DNA of 64,000 nt, taken from NCBI GenBank assembly GCA_023213315.1, contig JAKCPI010025700.1, positions 62,001-126,000 of the forward strand, in the 5' to 3' direction. The first letter of the stretch is position 1. The number at the start of each line of letters is the position of its first letter. This DNA comes from Euborellia annulipes. Taxonomy: Eukaryota; Arthropoda; Insecta; Dermaptera; Anisolabididae. This document shows positions 1 through 34,870 of the stretch, in pieces. The notes beneath the pieces were generated by a model that searched no databases, was not told the origin of the DNA, and saw only the letters and a program-made list of their open reading frames with translations. The position numbers and the translations under genes were made by a program.

Positions 1-135
1 ACTTTCACCAGGGGTCGCGGGTTCGCATCCCCGACAAAAATATATTTCAATTTAATTGGCTACCAATCAATTTAAACAAATATCGACGGATTTTAAATGG
101 ACTCAGATGCCGAAAAAGAGTTAAAAAAAAATACA
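1..135 (+). mobile_element. tRNA-derived SINE, 5'-truncated by window edge
   Basis: A box-B-like GGGTTCGCATCCC at about 19-31 is followed by the family body: GGCTACCAATCAATTTAAA, then ATGCCGAAAAAGAG and an A-rich tail. The same body recurs at 13355 (plus) and, reversed, at 11700, 25174, 42336 and 51524. Confidence 0.7.
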
Positions 136-485
136 TCTAATGTTGCGGGGTCCCTAAAAGCGTGGGGCCCTTAGGCGATCGCCTACTCCGTTAATGGGTT
201 AAAACATATTCTATTCTATCTAATGGGTAATCGGGTACTGGTTCAATGATATGGGGATTGGAAGTGAAACTCAAAAGTCCCGGATTTCGAGTTCCTGGCT
301 TTTTCGTATAAATAAGAAATATTTAATAAGTGATGGGGCAGGAAGCCAGGAAATAAGCCTCTTCGAAATGAAACTCAAGACTGGTGGAGACAGTTTCGGC
401 TTTAATTAGATAAGGCCATTCTCAGTTCATTTTCGAGAGTGTGAACTCAAATGTCAGTTGTGAGTATTAACATACATAAAAAGTA

Positions 486-530
486 ATACTTTCTCTCTCT
501 ATATGTTTCATATATAGAGTAAGAGAAAGT
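486..530. repeat. RepA terminal palindrome (solo)
   Basis: ATACTTTCTCTCTC, then ATATGTTTCATATAT, then the reverse complement GAGTAAGAGAAAGT: the hairpin that ends the RepA family, here without most of the body. Confidence 0.6.
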
Positions 531-658
531 AAAAATGCTTGACATATGAGTGGTTCAAAGCAAAAGTGGACCAAGTCCAAAAGTAAAAAAAAAAAAAAAT
601 CTGAAAAAAATCTAAAAATCCAAAAATCTGAATATTAAATATAAATGTACTTAAATAA

Positions 659-830
659 AGTATAATTTAAGTAGATACGTAGGGCTTATAGCTGGTAGTT
701 CAATCAGGATAGGTGAGAAGAAGAAGAAAATTCGCAGCTAGTTATATTTCATAATGGGAATAAAAATAATGAAATATAACTAGCTGCGAATTTTCTTCTT
801 CTTCTCACCTATTCTGAGTATAATTTAAGT
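659..830. mobile_element. Fold-back element with 14-bp direct flanks
   Basis: Arms of about 45 bp (703-748 and 770-815) are near-perfect reverse complements, ending in AATAGGTGAGAAGAAG-type sequence. AGTATAATTTAAGT is repeated exactly at 659-672 and 817-830, consistent with a long target duplication. No coding capacity. Confidence 0.6.
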
Positions 831-852
831 TCTTAATGATTGCTGAGATCAC

Positions 853-945
853 TGGGGGGGGGGGGAAGGGGGGTCATGATGCCCCGGGTGCTACTCACAA
901 AGGGGCGCCAAATGTTCCGCAAAACAAAAAATTGCTGGATAATTT
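853..945 (+). mobile_element. Truncated hAT-like G-tract element
   Basis: G-tract, then CATGATGCCCCGGG, GCTACTCACAAAGGGGCGCC and AAAATTGCTGGATAATTT match the complete element at 26436-26557. The right terminus is missing. Confidence 0.5.
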
Positions 946-1322
946 TTATTTTCATTATAATTGATTTCTGGAAAATATATTTTAAATGTAGTGCCAGTGT
1001 AATATAATAATTTTGTATATTTTACATATAATATTATATGGTTTTCGAATGGGGGGGGGGGTGTAAGGCTTTGACTTTGATTCATTTTTTTCAAAAGAGT
1101 AAAAAGTGGACTTGGTTCACTTTTGCTCTGAACCCCTCATATATACCAAGCAATGCTAAGTGCATTTTTATATACGATCCAGTCAGTTGGAGTTACAAAA
1201 TTTTTGTTTAATTTCGTAAAATCTTATTTCCTGGCTGCCTGCTCTATTATTTATTATTAAAATACCACAGTTCACTTCACATATTTTCATAAGTAATAAA
1301 TGTTAAAATAATTTATGAATAC

Positions 1323-25857
<24,535 letters not shown>

Positions 25858-26095
25858 GTTTGATTATAGAAATAGAGAAAAACAGATAGAAAGAGAAGAA
25901 AGAAGACAACTGGTGAAGGTTAGCCGGCTGACTGACTGGTTGTCTTTATAGGCCACGAGAGAGAGAGCAGTTTCAAAGACAAATGAAGCCATAAATGACC
26001 TTGACAAGTGGCATCGTGATCGTGATCGGCAGGCGGCGACCAGGCGGTCGGAACAACGCTCTCCATCTCACTCTAGCAGTCGGTTGTTTAAATAT
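25858..26095 (-). promoter_or_regulatory. Glycogen phosphorylase core promoter and 5' UTR
   Basis: On the minus strand a TATAAA box lies at 25950-25945, preceded by GGCC. About 30-40 nt further down, at roughly 25910-25920, is a CCAGTT initiator-like site, giving a 5' UTR of about 55-65 nt that is pyrimidine-rich up to the ATG. A TCAGTC repeat at 25926-25940 is another possible initiator. The region from 26090 to 25858 is visibly less AT-rich than its surroundings, with GATCACGATCACGATG upstream. The transcription start is inferred. Confidence 0.7.
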
Positions 26096-26156
26096 CTCCT
26101 AGAGGGCGTTACGTGCCAAGCAAACCAATCGGGAATTTTTGAACAAGTGGCGGGAC

Positions 26157-26310
26157 AGTGGCGTAGCGAGGGAGGGCATCATGCCCCGGGCGCTATTTAC
26201 AAAGGGCCGCCAAATAAAAAAATGCTGGATAATTTGATAAATTTATCAACTTTGATGATATTATTAATAAATTTGCTTCATCAAAAGCAAAGAAAATTTA
26301 TACATAGTAA
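26157..26310 (+). mobile_element. hAT-like element, left part
   Basis: CAGTGGCGTAGCGAGGGAGG (26157) then CATGCCCCGGGCGC and AATGCTGGATAATTTG, as in 26436-26557. The right end was not found. Confidence 0.5.
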
Positions 26311-26435
26311 TTAGTTTTATTAATGTATTATAATCATATTATTATCAAATAGATGTATCTCCTTAGAGATAATAAATATTTACTTTTTTATTGTTTTAAA
26401 ACTGGGTGTTTTAAAATATTTCTTTATAAATAGGC

Positions 26436-26557
26436 CAGTGGCGTAGTGAAGGGGGGGGGGAAGGGGGGTCATCATGCCCCGGGCGCTACTCACAAAGGGG
26501 CGCAAAACAAAAAACTGCTGGATAATTTTGTCTTGAGTTAAGCTCGCTACGCCATTG
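26436..26557. mobile_element. hAT-like MITE, 122 bp, TSD aaataggc
   Basis: Termini CAGTGGCGTAGTGAAG and AGCTCGCTACGCCATTG. AAATAGGC exact at 26428-26435 and 26558-26565. Confidence 0.88.
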
Positions 26558-26574
26558 AAATAGGCTAAATTAGA

Positions 26575-26762
26575 TAGACGTCAAGATGTAAAATTTATAA
26601 ACAGAAAATATTTATATTTTGTTACCATAGCAACAACCATTTTCGCTATCTTTCCTATGAAGTACAAGAGTAAAGTGTGCTTCAAAATGTCAAGGGCAAA
26701 ATAAGAATATACATTTTAAAGAGCATCTAAAAAATAATTGATTAAAGAATTTTAATATTCTT
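26575..26762 (+). repeat. RepA fragment
   Basis: GTTACCATAGCAACAACC, then TATGAAGTACAAGAGTAAAG and AAAGAGCATCTAAAAAATAA. It continues after RepB at about 27236-27420 with AGTAAAGTACTAGTACTTTT. Confidence 0.6.
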
Positions 26763-26784
26763 CTTCTTCTTCTTCTCTCCTCGC

Positions 26785-27222
26785 CTTGTCCCGCGATGCG
26801 GGGTCGGCGGACCTCATTCTTTCCCTCCAACCCTATCATATGTTTTTACGACCGGAAGAAATAGAACAGGCCGACCCGTCGCATGGTCTGACGCCTGTTG
26901 AAAAGAGGAAGGAAAAGATAGACAGGGGCGGACTAAGGCCTAGGGCCCGTAATTTTCGGAGCCCGCAAATTAGGGAAAAAATTTTCTGCTAGGCGGAACA
27001 ATTTGGTTCCGCAAAAAAAATTTTTTTCGCACGGCGGAAAAAATTTCATGGAACAATTCTTCCGCAAAAAAAAAATTCGTTAATTACAATGTTGGCTAGG
27101 GCCCGCTTTAGCCTTAGTCCGCCACTGGAGACAGACATTTAAAGAACTGAAGGACTGCCTGTCCCAGCTCGGGCAGCTCGTGGTCGCCATCCACGTACCC
27201 ACAAGATGTGGGCCCCTGAGCA
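26785..27222 (+). repeat. RepB copy interrupted by a hAT-like element
   Basis: TGCGGGGTCGGCGGACC at about 26796 and GGTCGCCATCCACGTACC, AAGATGTGGGCCCCTGAGC at the end. The insert 26923-27127 falls within the purine-rich middle. Confidence 0.65.
26923..27127. mobile_element. hAT-like element inside RepB
   Basis: Termini CAGGGGCGGACTAAGGC and GCCTTAGTCCGCCACTG. Flanks AAGATAGA and GAGACAGA agree at 6 of 8. Confidence 0.8.
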
Positions 27223-27539
27223 AATTAATTAATTTTAATCAAAATCGTTAAAACCAATTTTGAGAAAATCCAAAATAAATTACATCAGTAAAGTACTAGT
27301 ACTTTTTGGCCTATTTTGTTCAAAAGCTTCGTGTCACCTCCCATGGGTTTATCTAACTTATATATCAAATTTCAACTTCCTAGCTCTTTTCGTTCTCGAG
27401 ATATTTTGTTCACAGACATAACGCAACAGCGAGATGAGAAATTTGTTATGTTCTGGCACATACTTGCAAACTATCAAAATGTTCTGTCATTTTGTTTTTT
27501 ACACTTAAACATATGTAAATACAATATATTAAAATTGTA

Positions 27540-28140
27540 GCCTTGAGGATAATTACCCCCCCCCCCCCTGAGATTTGAAAAAAATATTTTTTTCCGAAAG
27601 AAAATTTTATTTTTAATGTAAAATTTTAAAAATTAATACTTAAAAATTAGGGTCCGACCGAAACCGAAACTTGTATTTCCTATAAAAAAAATAATTGTGT
27701 GGTTTTATGAAACCACGATGCAAGTGAAACTTTTTTCGGATCGTAGGCGTTTAACTGAAAATTTTCAGAAAATTATTCAATTAAGGGCATTAAAATCGCG
27801 TTATTAATCTTAACTTAATAATTGGAAAATGGGAATGATAATGGGAAATCAATAGAGGCATATTAAAAACTGTGTACAATATTTAATTAGTAACTAGCCG
27901 CGCCACTCGCCTTCGGCGGGCGGCGCGTCTAACCAGGGGTTTCGACTCCAGGGGGTGCATTTTTGCCCAATCTTAAGTACAAACACATCTCGCAACGATA
28001 TATTGACTGGCTAATGAAGTGTATTTGAGCGTTGGTTGAAAATTCCATCCTTTTCAAACAAGGCTCTACCTATAAGTTCTTAATTAACATACCTTTTTTC
28101 TCAAAAAAATAACGCATGGCTTACACAATGTTTCTCAGCC
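27540..28140. other. Repeat scraps, no gene
   Basis: 27555-27640 matches the C-tract end of the 24699 family; 27645-27685 matches the CGGTTTCGG unit of 12560. 27895-27960 is GC-rich (GCGCCACTCGCCTTCGGCGG), with a relative at 38170. Confidence 0.4.
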
Positions 28141-28400
28141 CTCCAAATATTTAGTTTACGGCAGAACATTAGAATGCAAGATGTAAAATTTATAAATATT
28201 GACTATTTCTCATATCTTCCCTATGACATTTTCGAGAGCAAAATGAGAATATAGATTTTAAAGACCATATAAAAAATAATTAATTTTTGAAATTTAATCA
28301 ATATCTTAAATTGGAAAAAAAAAAAAAAATTCATCAGTAAAGTACTACATAGTATTTTATGGCCGATTTTATTTAAAGGCTTCTTTTTTCGTCTCCGGAG
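28140..28400 (+). repeat. RepA fragment (decayed)
   Basis: AAATGAGAATATAGATTTTA, CATCAGTAAAGTACTA and TTTATGGCCGATTTTATTTA in family order. Confidence 0.5.
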
Positions 28401-28724
28401 GGTTTAGTTTTCATCTTCTTATCTGAAAAATAAATATAAACTTCGTAATTTGAAATAAATTTTTTTTAAATAGTTAACGAAATTGTAAAACTTTCCTAGA
28501 CCTTAAATTCGGTTGATCATATCATAGGGATTTGAGATATCATAAATTTCTCAACAAGTCTTTAATTTATTTCTACTTTTTAGATTATCTTGTTTTTATA
28601 AATGATCTCTTGAGTTCTTCTCTGTAGATCAGGTTATCAAGAAAAAATTCCATTTTTTTAGGAGTATCTAGAAGTAAAAGGTTGGTGACTTTAAAAAAAA
28701 AAAAAAAATACTACTTGGATTTTA

Positions 28725-28810
28725 TTAGGCAGTAGTCCTCATTTTTGAGCCTTCGGCAAATGATTAGCGTCAAGCTGGATTCGAACCCGAGCCGTGTTGA
28801 GACTTGCCTC
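28725..28810 (-). repeat. tRNA-like fragment (minus strand)
   Basis: Minus-strand box-B-like GGGTTCGAATCCAGC lies at about 28775-28789, with no credible clover-leaf around it. Possibly a decayed SINE of another family. Confidence 0.35.
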
Positions 28811-29052
28811 TTCAAAAAAATACTACTATCTATAAACAATATTCTTCCTTCAAATATAATTCAAAAAGTTTTTATAATAGAAATTCTTTAATTTTTTCTA
28901 TTTATTTATAATGTTAGAAAAATTTTATTAGCAATTATTTCATGCTGCATGCTTAGTAAATTTTTATTAGAATAAGGATAAGAGGCACGTACACGGTAAT
29001 TTTTTTTTTTTTTTTAGTTTTATATCAAATCAATTGAGAGATGAAATCGTAC

Positions 29053-29240
29053 CATGGGTGTATCCAGTTCAAAACGGAAGGGAGGGGGGGACAACTTTTC
29101 TAATATCAATTATTTTATTAAATGTCACAACCTATCTGGAGATAGGGATGACGTCATTAGTAGTTTTTATCTTCTCAGAAATGGGGTGAATTTTTCAATT
29201 TTTTTGGAAGGGGGGCTCGTCTGAATACCCCCATGATATC
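29053..29240. mobile_element. Possible hAT-like element
   Basis: ACCATGGGTGTATCCAG and CTGAATACCCCCATGAT are imperfect terminal inverted repeats around G-rich arms. No convincing target duplication. Confidence 0.35.
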
Positions 29241-30100
29241 TACGTATATGAAGGATAGGATGTGGCACAGCGTTGGGTCAAGACAGGAAATTTTGTCTTA
29301 TTTTATGTATTTTTATTTCTTATTTTATGCAAATCACATATTTTATGTGTTATATATACATAAATTATAGTAAATGAAATGAAGAGTTTCTTCCAGATAT
29401 TGTAATCCTGGCATTTTTCTATTCCACATAGGTATTTACATTTTAATGTTATTCTTATTTTGTTCGTACCCCTTTAATGCCTGAAAGAAACGCTGAGACT
29501 GATTTCCAATATAATGCTTGATTTCCTTTACCGTTCTCAAGTGAACATTATCCATACTTGATATTCATGTATGGATGAATTGGACTTATGAACAAGGTGG
29601 AATATAGCACTTAGTGGAAAATGGCTTTAGCAAAATTCTAAACTATAGTTATCTGTCTACCCATTAAATATGAAACACGCTTTGCCACCGGGAATTGAGT
29701 AAGCTAATAATTATATAAAATATCTTGTTTTAATTATATATTTTGAATATCTATTCTAATTTAGTAAAAAAAAAAAAAAAAAAAAAACTTTTGAAAAAAT
29801 ATATTATACATGCGGCAAAAAAAAAAAAGTAAAAACAAACATCACGAAGAGACAATTTTTTTTTTTACGCGAGTTATATATTATAGGAACTGGGTGTAAC
29901 AAGCAAATATCCAATAAAATTTTAAGATCTGTGTATAAAGCATTATTTCTATCAATAAACACAACAAATAGTTAAATAATAGTTATAATAAAGATATTAC
30001 TTAATCTAGAATGATTATTACCTGTCTTAGGAATAACGTTAAACGCAGACATCTTATTTATAAGCTTTAAACCCAAAAGTAGTTTATTAATTAATTAACT
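29241..30100. other. AT-rich intergenic sequence between the two genes
   Basis: No gene, ORF or repeat partner recognised; long A-run at 29767-29788. Confidence 0.4.
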
Positions 30101-31403
30101 TAATCACATGATCTTTTATTTTATATTTTTTTTTTTTTTTAGAAATATTAAAAAGATTACTTGAAATAAAAACGAAATTTATTAGAAATATTTAAGATAT
30201 AAATTTAAAATTATCAAAAACCAGTCAAATATCTTGTGGTTAAGTAAATTATAATTTAAATTAAATAAATAAATACAATCACTATTGATACTTATATTTT
30301 TATTTAAAAAAAAAAAACCTTTCCTTTTAATATTTAAAAATATATTTCTCTCATTTTTAAATGAACATTTGAAGCTCTTATTTTAGTCCCATCCTTATTA
30401 TTTTTTTGAAAAATAAATCTAGAAAAAAAAAAAAATATTTGACTTGTTTTTGTTTATATAAATTAATTGTCCAGTCATTAATTAAAAGTTCTTATTTTCT
30501 AAGAGAAATAAATCCTTTGAAGGATTGGATTCGTTGTAATTAAAATAAATATAAAATATGATATTCCTTTGAAATGGCCCCCCCAAGAGTGAATATAATG
30601 ATATATAAGTGAAATTGGATCTTTTTTTTTTTTTATTAAAACAAAGATCCAAAAAGCTTGTGCTTTGTTTTTTTATTTTTTGCCTTCATAATTATATTTA
30701 TTTAAGTGCCTTCAGTCATTGAAATACCAAACTAACCTTTCAAAATGTTTAATTAAATTTGTTCCTCTGTACAGATAACAGCAACTTGTGGAAATTTTCA
30801 AAAGGTTAACAAATTAACATAATTTTATTTATTTATTTTATGAACTTTTTAACGAGGCTTCAAACTTGAACATTAATTTAAAGCGTTTTTTTTTTTTTTA
30901 TATATCAAGTTTTTAAACTCTATTTAGAACAAATAGGGTAAACATTTATAATTTTAATTTTGAAGAAAATTACATAACATTAAAAAATTAATTAAATATA
31001 TTTAAACAGAAGATTTTCGGATATATAATATATTTACATAGTTATCCAAAAAAAAAAAAATAAATAAATAAATTTCTTTGCTTGCATTTTAATAATCTTT
31101 GTATTATCTAAAATTTGATATTAAAGGGAAAATACAAAGATTAATTAAAAAAGAGCATACGAGAAATTTGTTTATTATTTTTTTTTTTAAAAGAATTCCT
31201 TCATTTATATGTATATATATTTATACATATACGTATGTGCAAGAATTTTTTTTTTTTTTAATGGGAATATACTACTAAAGCGTTTTTAATTGTTTACTCT
31301 CGCACACAAAGATTTTTATCTATTCCGGCCCAATAATATTTTTAATACTTTGCAAGGGAGTGGATCAAGGTGCGAGCCGAATTAAATTTGAGTGCGTGAG
31401 TTT

Positions 31404-31435
<32 letters not shown>

Positions 31436-31870
31436 TTCGTTCGGCTCGTTTTGAAAATTTATTTTTATCTTTTCGAAAGACAATTCGATGAAAGTGAGAA
31501 ACAAACCCACTAAAAATGAAATGAAATTATAAAAAAAAAAAAAAAAATGATTAAGAAGAGAAGAAACGTAGATGTTAGTGCTTGGTAAAGTAGAAGAGCT
31601 TTATGTTCGGGGATAGGAGTGATAAAAATTTTCTATTAGAGAAAGAATTAAAATGAAGAATGAAAAGAAAATTTAATGAAATGTGTGATTGGAAGAAAAT
31701 CGGGTCTTATATTTTTGTTTTTTATTTTTTTTTCTTTTTTTCTTATTTTTGTTTAAAAAATGTTTGTTTTTTTTTAAGAATAATTTCGTCCGAACAATGG
31801 CTTGAATGACAATTATAATAATTGCCGAATAAATATAATTTCTCTTCGAAATTTTCTTCCCTCTTCTTGT
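30100..31870 (-). other. Reticulon 3' UTR and downstream AT-rich flank
   Basis: About 1.7 kb of very AT-rich sequence with many A or T runs, downstream of the reticulon stop codon. A hairpin of alternating AT lies at 31197-31233. No ORF or known repeat was recognised. Several TTTATT strings (AATAAA on the gene strand) could be polyadenylation signals, but none can be chosen. Confidence 0.35.
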
Positions 31871-31922
31871 TTAATCTTTCTTCTCTTCTGCTTTCTTCCC
31901 GATGGGAATAGCGGCTTTGATT
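31871..31922 (-). CDS. Rtnl1: Reticulon-like exon 5 (C-terminus and stop)
   Basis: Completes Lys196 and adds IKAAIPIGKKAEEKKD, then TAA at 31873-31871. Acceptor TTTTTTAG. A basic, lysine-rich C-terminus after the last helix is usual for reticulons. Confidence 0.9.
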
Positions 31923-34837
31923 CTAAAAAATAAATAAAAAAATATTTATTAATAATATTTTACAAATAAATTAGTTGAACGTCAAATATTTAGTAAAAAA
32001 ACAGCCTTTTCTCCTAAACCAATTTACTCAACATTTAAATTAGATGGTGAGACAGATTTGAAAAACGTGAAGATCCATCAAAATCTCGACATCGAATTTT
32101 TGACATGAATCCAATACTTTCTCTCTCTATATATTAACATATATAGAGGTAAGAGAAAGTAAAAATGAACAAACAAATGGAAGGTGAAAGAAATATACAG
32201 TTTAGCGCATTCTAATTTGGAAATCACATGCATCAATTTCCCAAGATATTTGTGAAATTCATCAACATATAATGATGCTGAAAAAATTAAATGATAAAGG
32301 AATAAAGTTTCCTGTTTTCCCAGGTATAATATTGTAAACGTATATTTCAATGAAGAATAGACTGCAGTCAGTCACATGTACTGATGAAGATGGGTTAATA
32401 GAAGTGGCGTACCGAGGGAGGGCGGTCCGCCCCAGGCCCCGAGCCGGCATAGGCCCCCATATATTTATAAAAAAAAAATTTAATGAAAATTTCCTTTCGA
32501 GAGGCCCCGGGGCCCTCAGGGCTCAAGTAAATAAAAATGGGAAAATTTAGATAAAAAAAAAAAGAAAATTTAATGAAAATCTCTCTTTGAGAGGTCCCGT
32601 GGCCCTCAGGGCTCAAGTAAAAACAAAATTTAGTGAACATTTCTCTTTGAGAGGCCCCCGGGGCTCTCAGGGCTCAAGTAAAAACAAAATTTAATGAAAA
32701 TTTCTCTTTGAGAGGCCCCCGGGGCCCTTGGGGTTCAGGGATATACGATATTTTAAAAATATTTTTGTGTATGGAGGAGAGGGATATGAAATATATCGAG
32801 TTATAAATTCAAAAAAAAAAAATTTTCTTTCATTTATAACTTAGTGAAACCTCACATATACTAAATAATTTTATTTATAAATATGTTTCACGTAAAACCT
32901 ACACCACTTTTCCTCCAAACTAAGAATGTGGTGATGATTGAACAAGTAGCTCAATGAGGAAGGCAGCCAGCAGAAATAAAAAAGTCATAGGTCTTGAAGA
33001 TGGGAGTGAGTGCGCCCGAAACGTCGACGACGTTAATATAAAAGTTTTTTATTTCTGCTGGCTATATTTCTATCATTTTCCGTTTATTTTTCATTCATTT
33101 TTCAAATGTCGTTTGTGGGACATTCAATACTTGCTACTTTTCTAAAAAAAGATAATTGAAGATGAAAAATTTTTGATTTATAAGATTTTTCCTTAAAGGG
33201 CCTAATATCTAGAGAGGTGATATTTAAGATCCTTTAAAGGGTTTGAGAAGGGGTGAGGTAAATGGGAAAGAGATATCTGCAGCCAAAGAAGGGTTCTTAA
33301 CAAAATCCCAATTAAAAATAAACATTGTAATTTATATAAATTTATAAAATAAAAAATCTGGTGTGACTAGTCGAGCAGCACACAACTTTCTATTACCTTT
33401 GGTAAGAGAGTTTTGTACTGTGATTAGGAGAATTTTTATTTATAGACCACATTTTGGTATCAATTATTTATTAAAAATATATAAATACTGCACAAGGTTT
33501 CGATCGCTTATTCCGCAGCCGTTATCAAGTACTATGCACTTGCTCTGACTTTAGTACTATGCTTGTTACATTAGATTTTTTGTGTTGACATATGTTTAGT
33601 TTCTCCTGATATATTAGAATTCAAGATATAAAATTTATAAACAGAGAAAAATATTTATATTTTGTTACCATGGCAACCATTTATCCTATCCTTCCTATGA
33701 AGTACAAGAGGAAAGTATGCTTCAAACAATTTTGAGAGCAAAATGAGAATATACTGGTACATTTGAAAGAGAATCTAAAAAATAATTGATTTTTGAATTT
33801 TAATCAAAATCTTTAGAGCGAATTTTGAGGAAATCGAAAAAAACTGAAAAAGTGCATCAGTAAAGTATTAGTACTTTTTGGCCCATTTTGTTTAAAAGCT
33901 TATTTTCATGCTCCATGGGGGTGTCTAACTTAAATATAAAATTTCAGCCTCATAGCTCAATTCCTTCATGCTTAAAATTGAACTCGGACACACAGACAGA
34001 CAGACACACAGACTTTTAGACAGACACACCATGTCTCGAAAACCACTTTTTTGGATTCAGGGGACCTCAAAACGAGTATATGACATAGGAAAACGCTTGG
34101 AGTATTTAAGATAAAAAATTATTACAATTTTTCAGAGCCTTAATTTATTTAAAAAAATTTTAAGAGAGCTAATTTTCGAGATATGTTTGTGTTTATGATT
34201 GGGTAAAATTGCTAGAACCAGAACCTCCTGGCTTTCGCGGTGGGCGGACTACCTTTATCCTAAGTCGCCGGTATTATTATATTTTGTGTTTATTTACACA
34301 AAATCTCGCATCCGCCTTATTATAATAATGAAATTAGAATTTCATTAAGATGAAAAGATCTTAAATTCTGTATGACATATATTGACTAGCTAATTCAGTC
34401 TGTTTGTGCGTTGATTGAAAAGATTTCATCTTTTTCAAACAAAGCTTTGAAATAAATTTTAGCCTAAACGCCCAAAAAAAAAAATTGGAAATTTGATCAG
34501 TTGTTGAGAAACCTTTGTTAGCTGCAGCCTCTTAACTCCAGGATATTTTATTTGTTAGTTAATTATATATTTACTGGCAACGTTGTATTTACTTAAGGAA
34601 GAAGAAATTTCTATAAGAAATATCAATTAACAAAATTTGAATAATTAAATCATAAAATGTGTATGTTTTCGTTATATTTTTTGGAGAATAGACTCTCACT
34701 TGAAAATCTCTATAATTCATATATATCTTACTTATCAGATATTTCAGAAATCTTTGAATGAATCTGTCTGAAATTTTGGTTGATTTGCTCCTTGTTATTT
34801 TCATATGTCCATGGCAAGGTGAAGAGACCGACGAATG

Positions 34838-34870
<33 letters not shown>

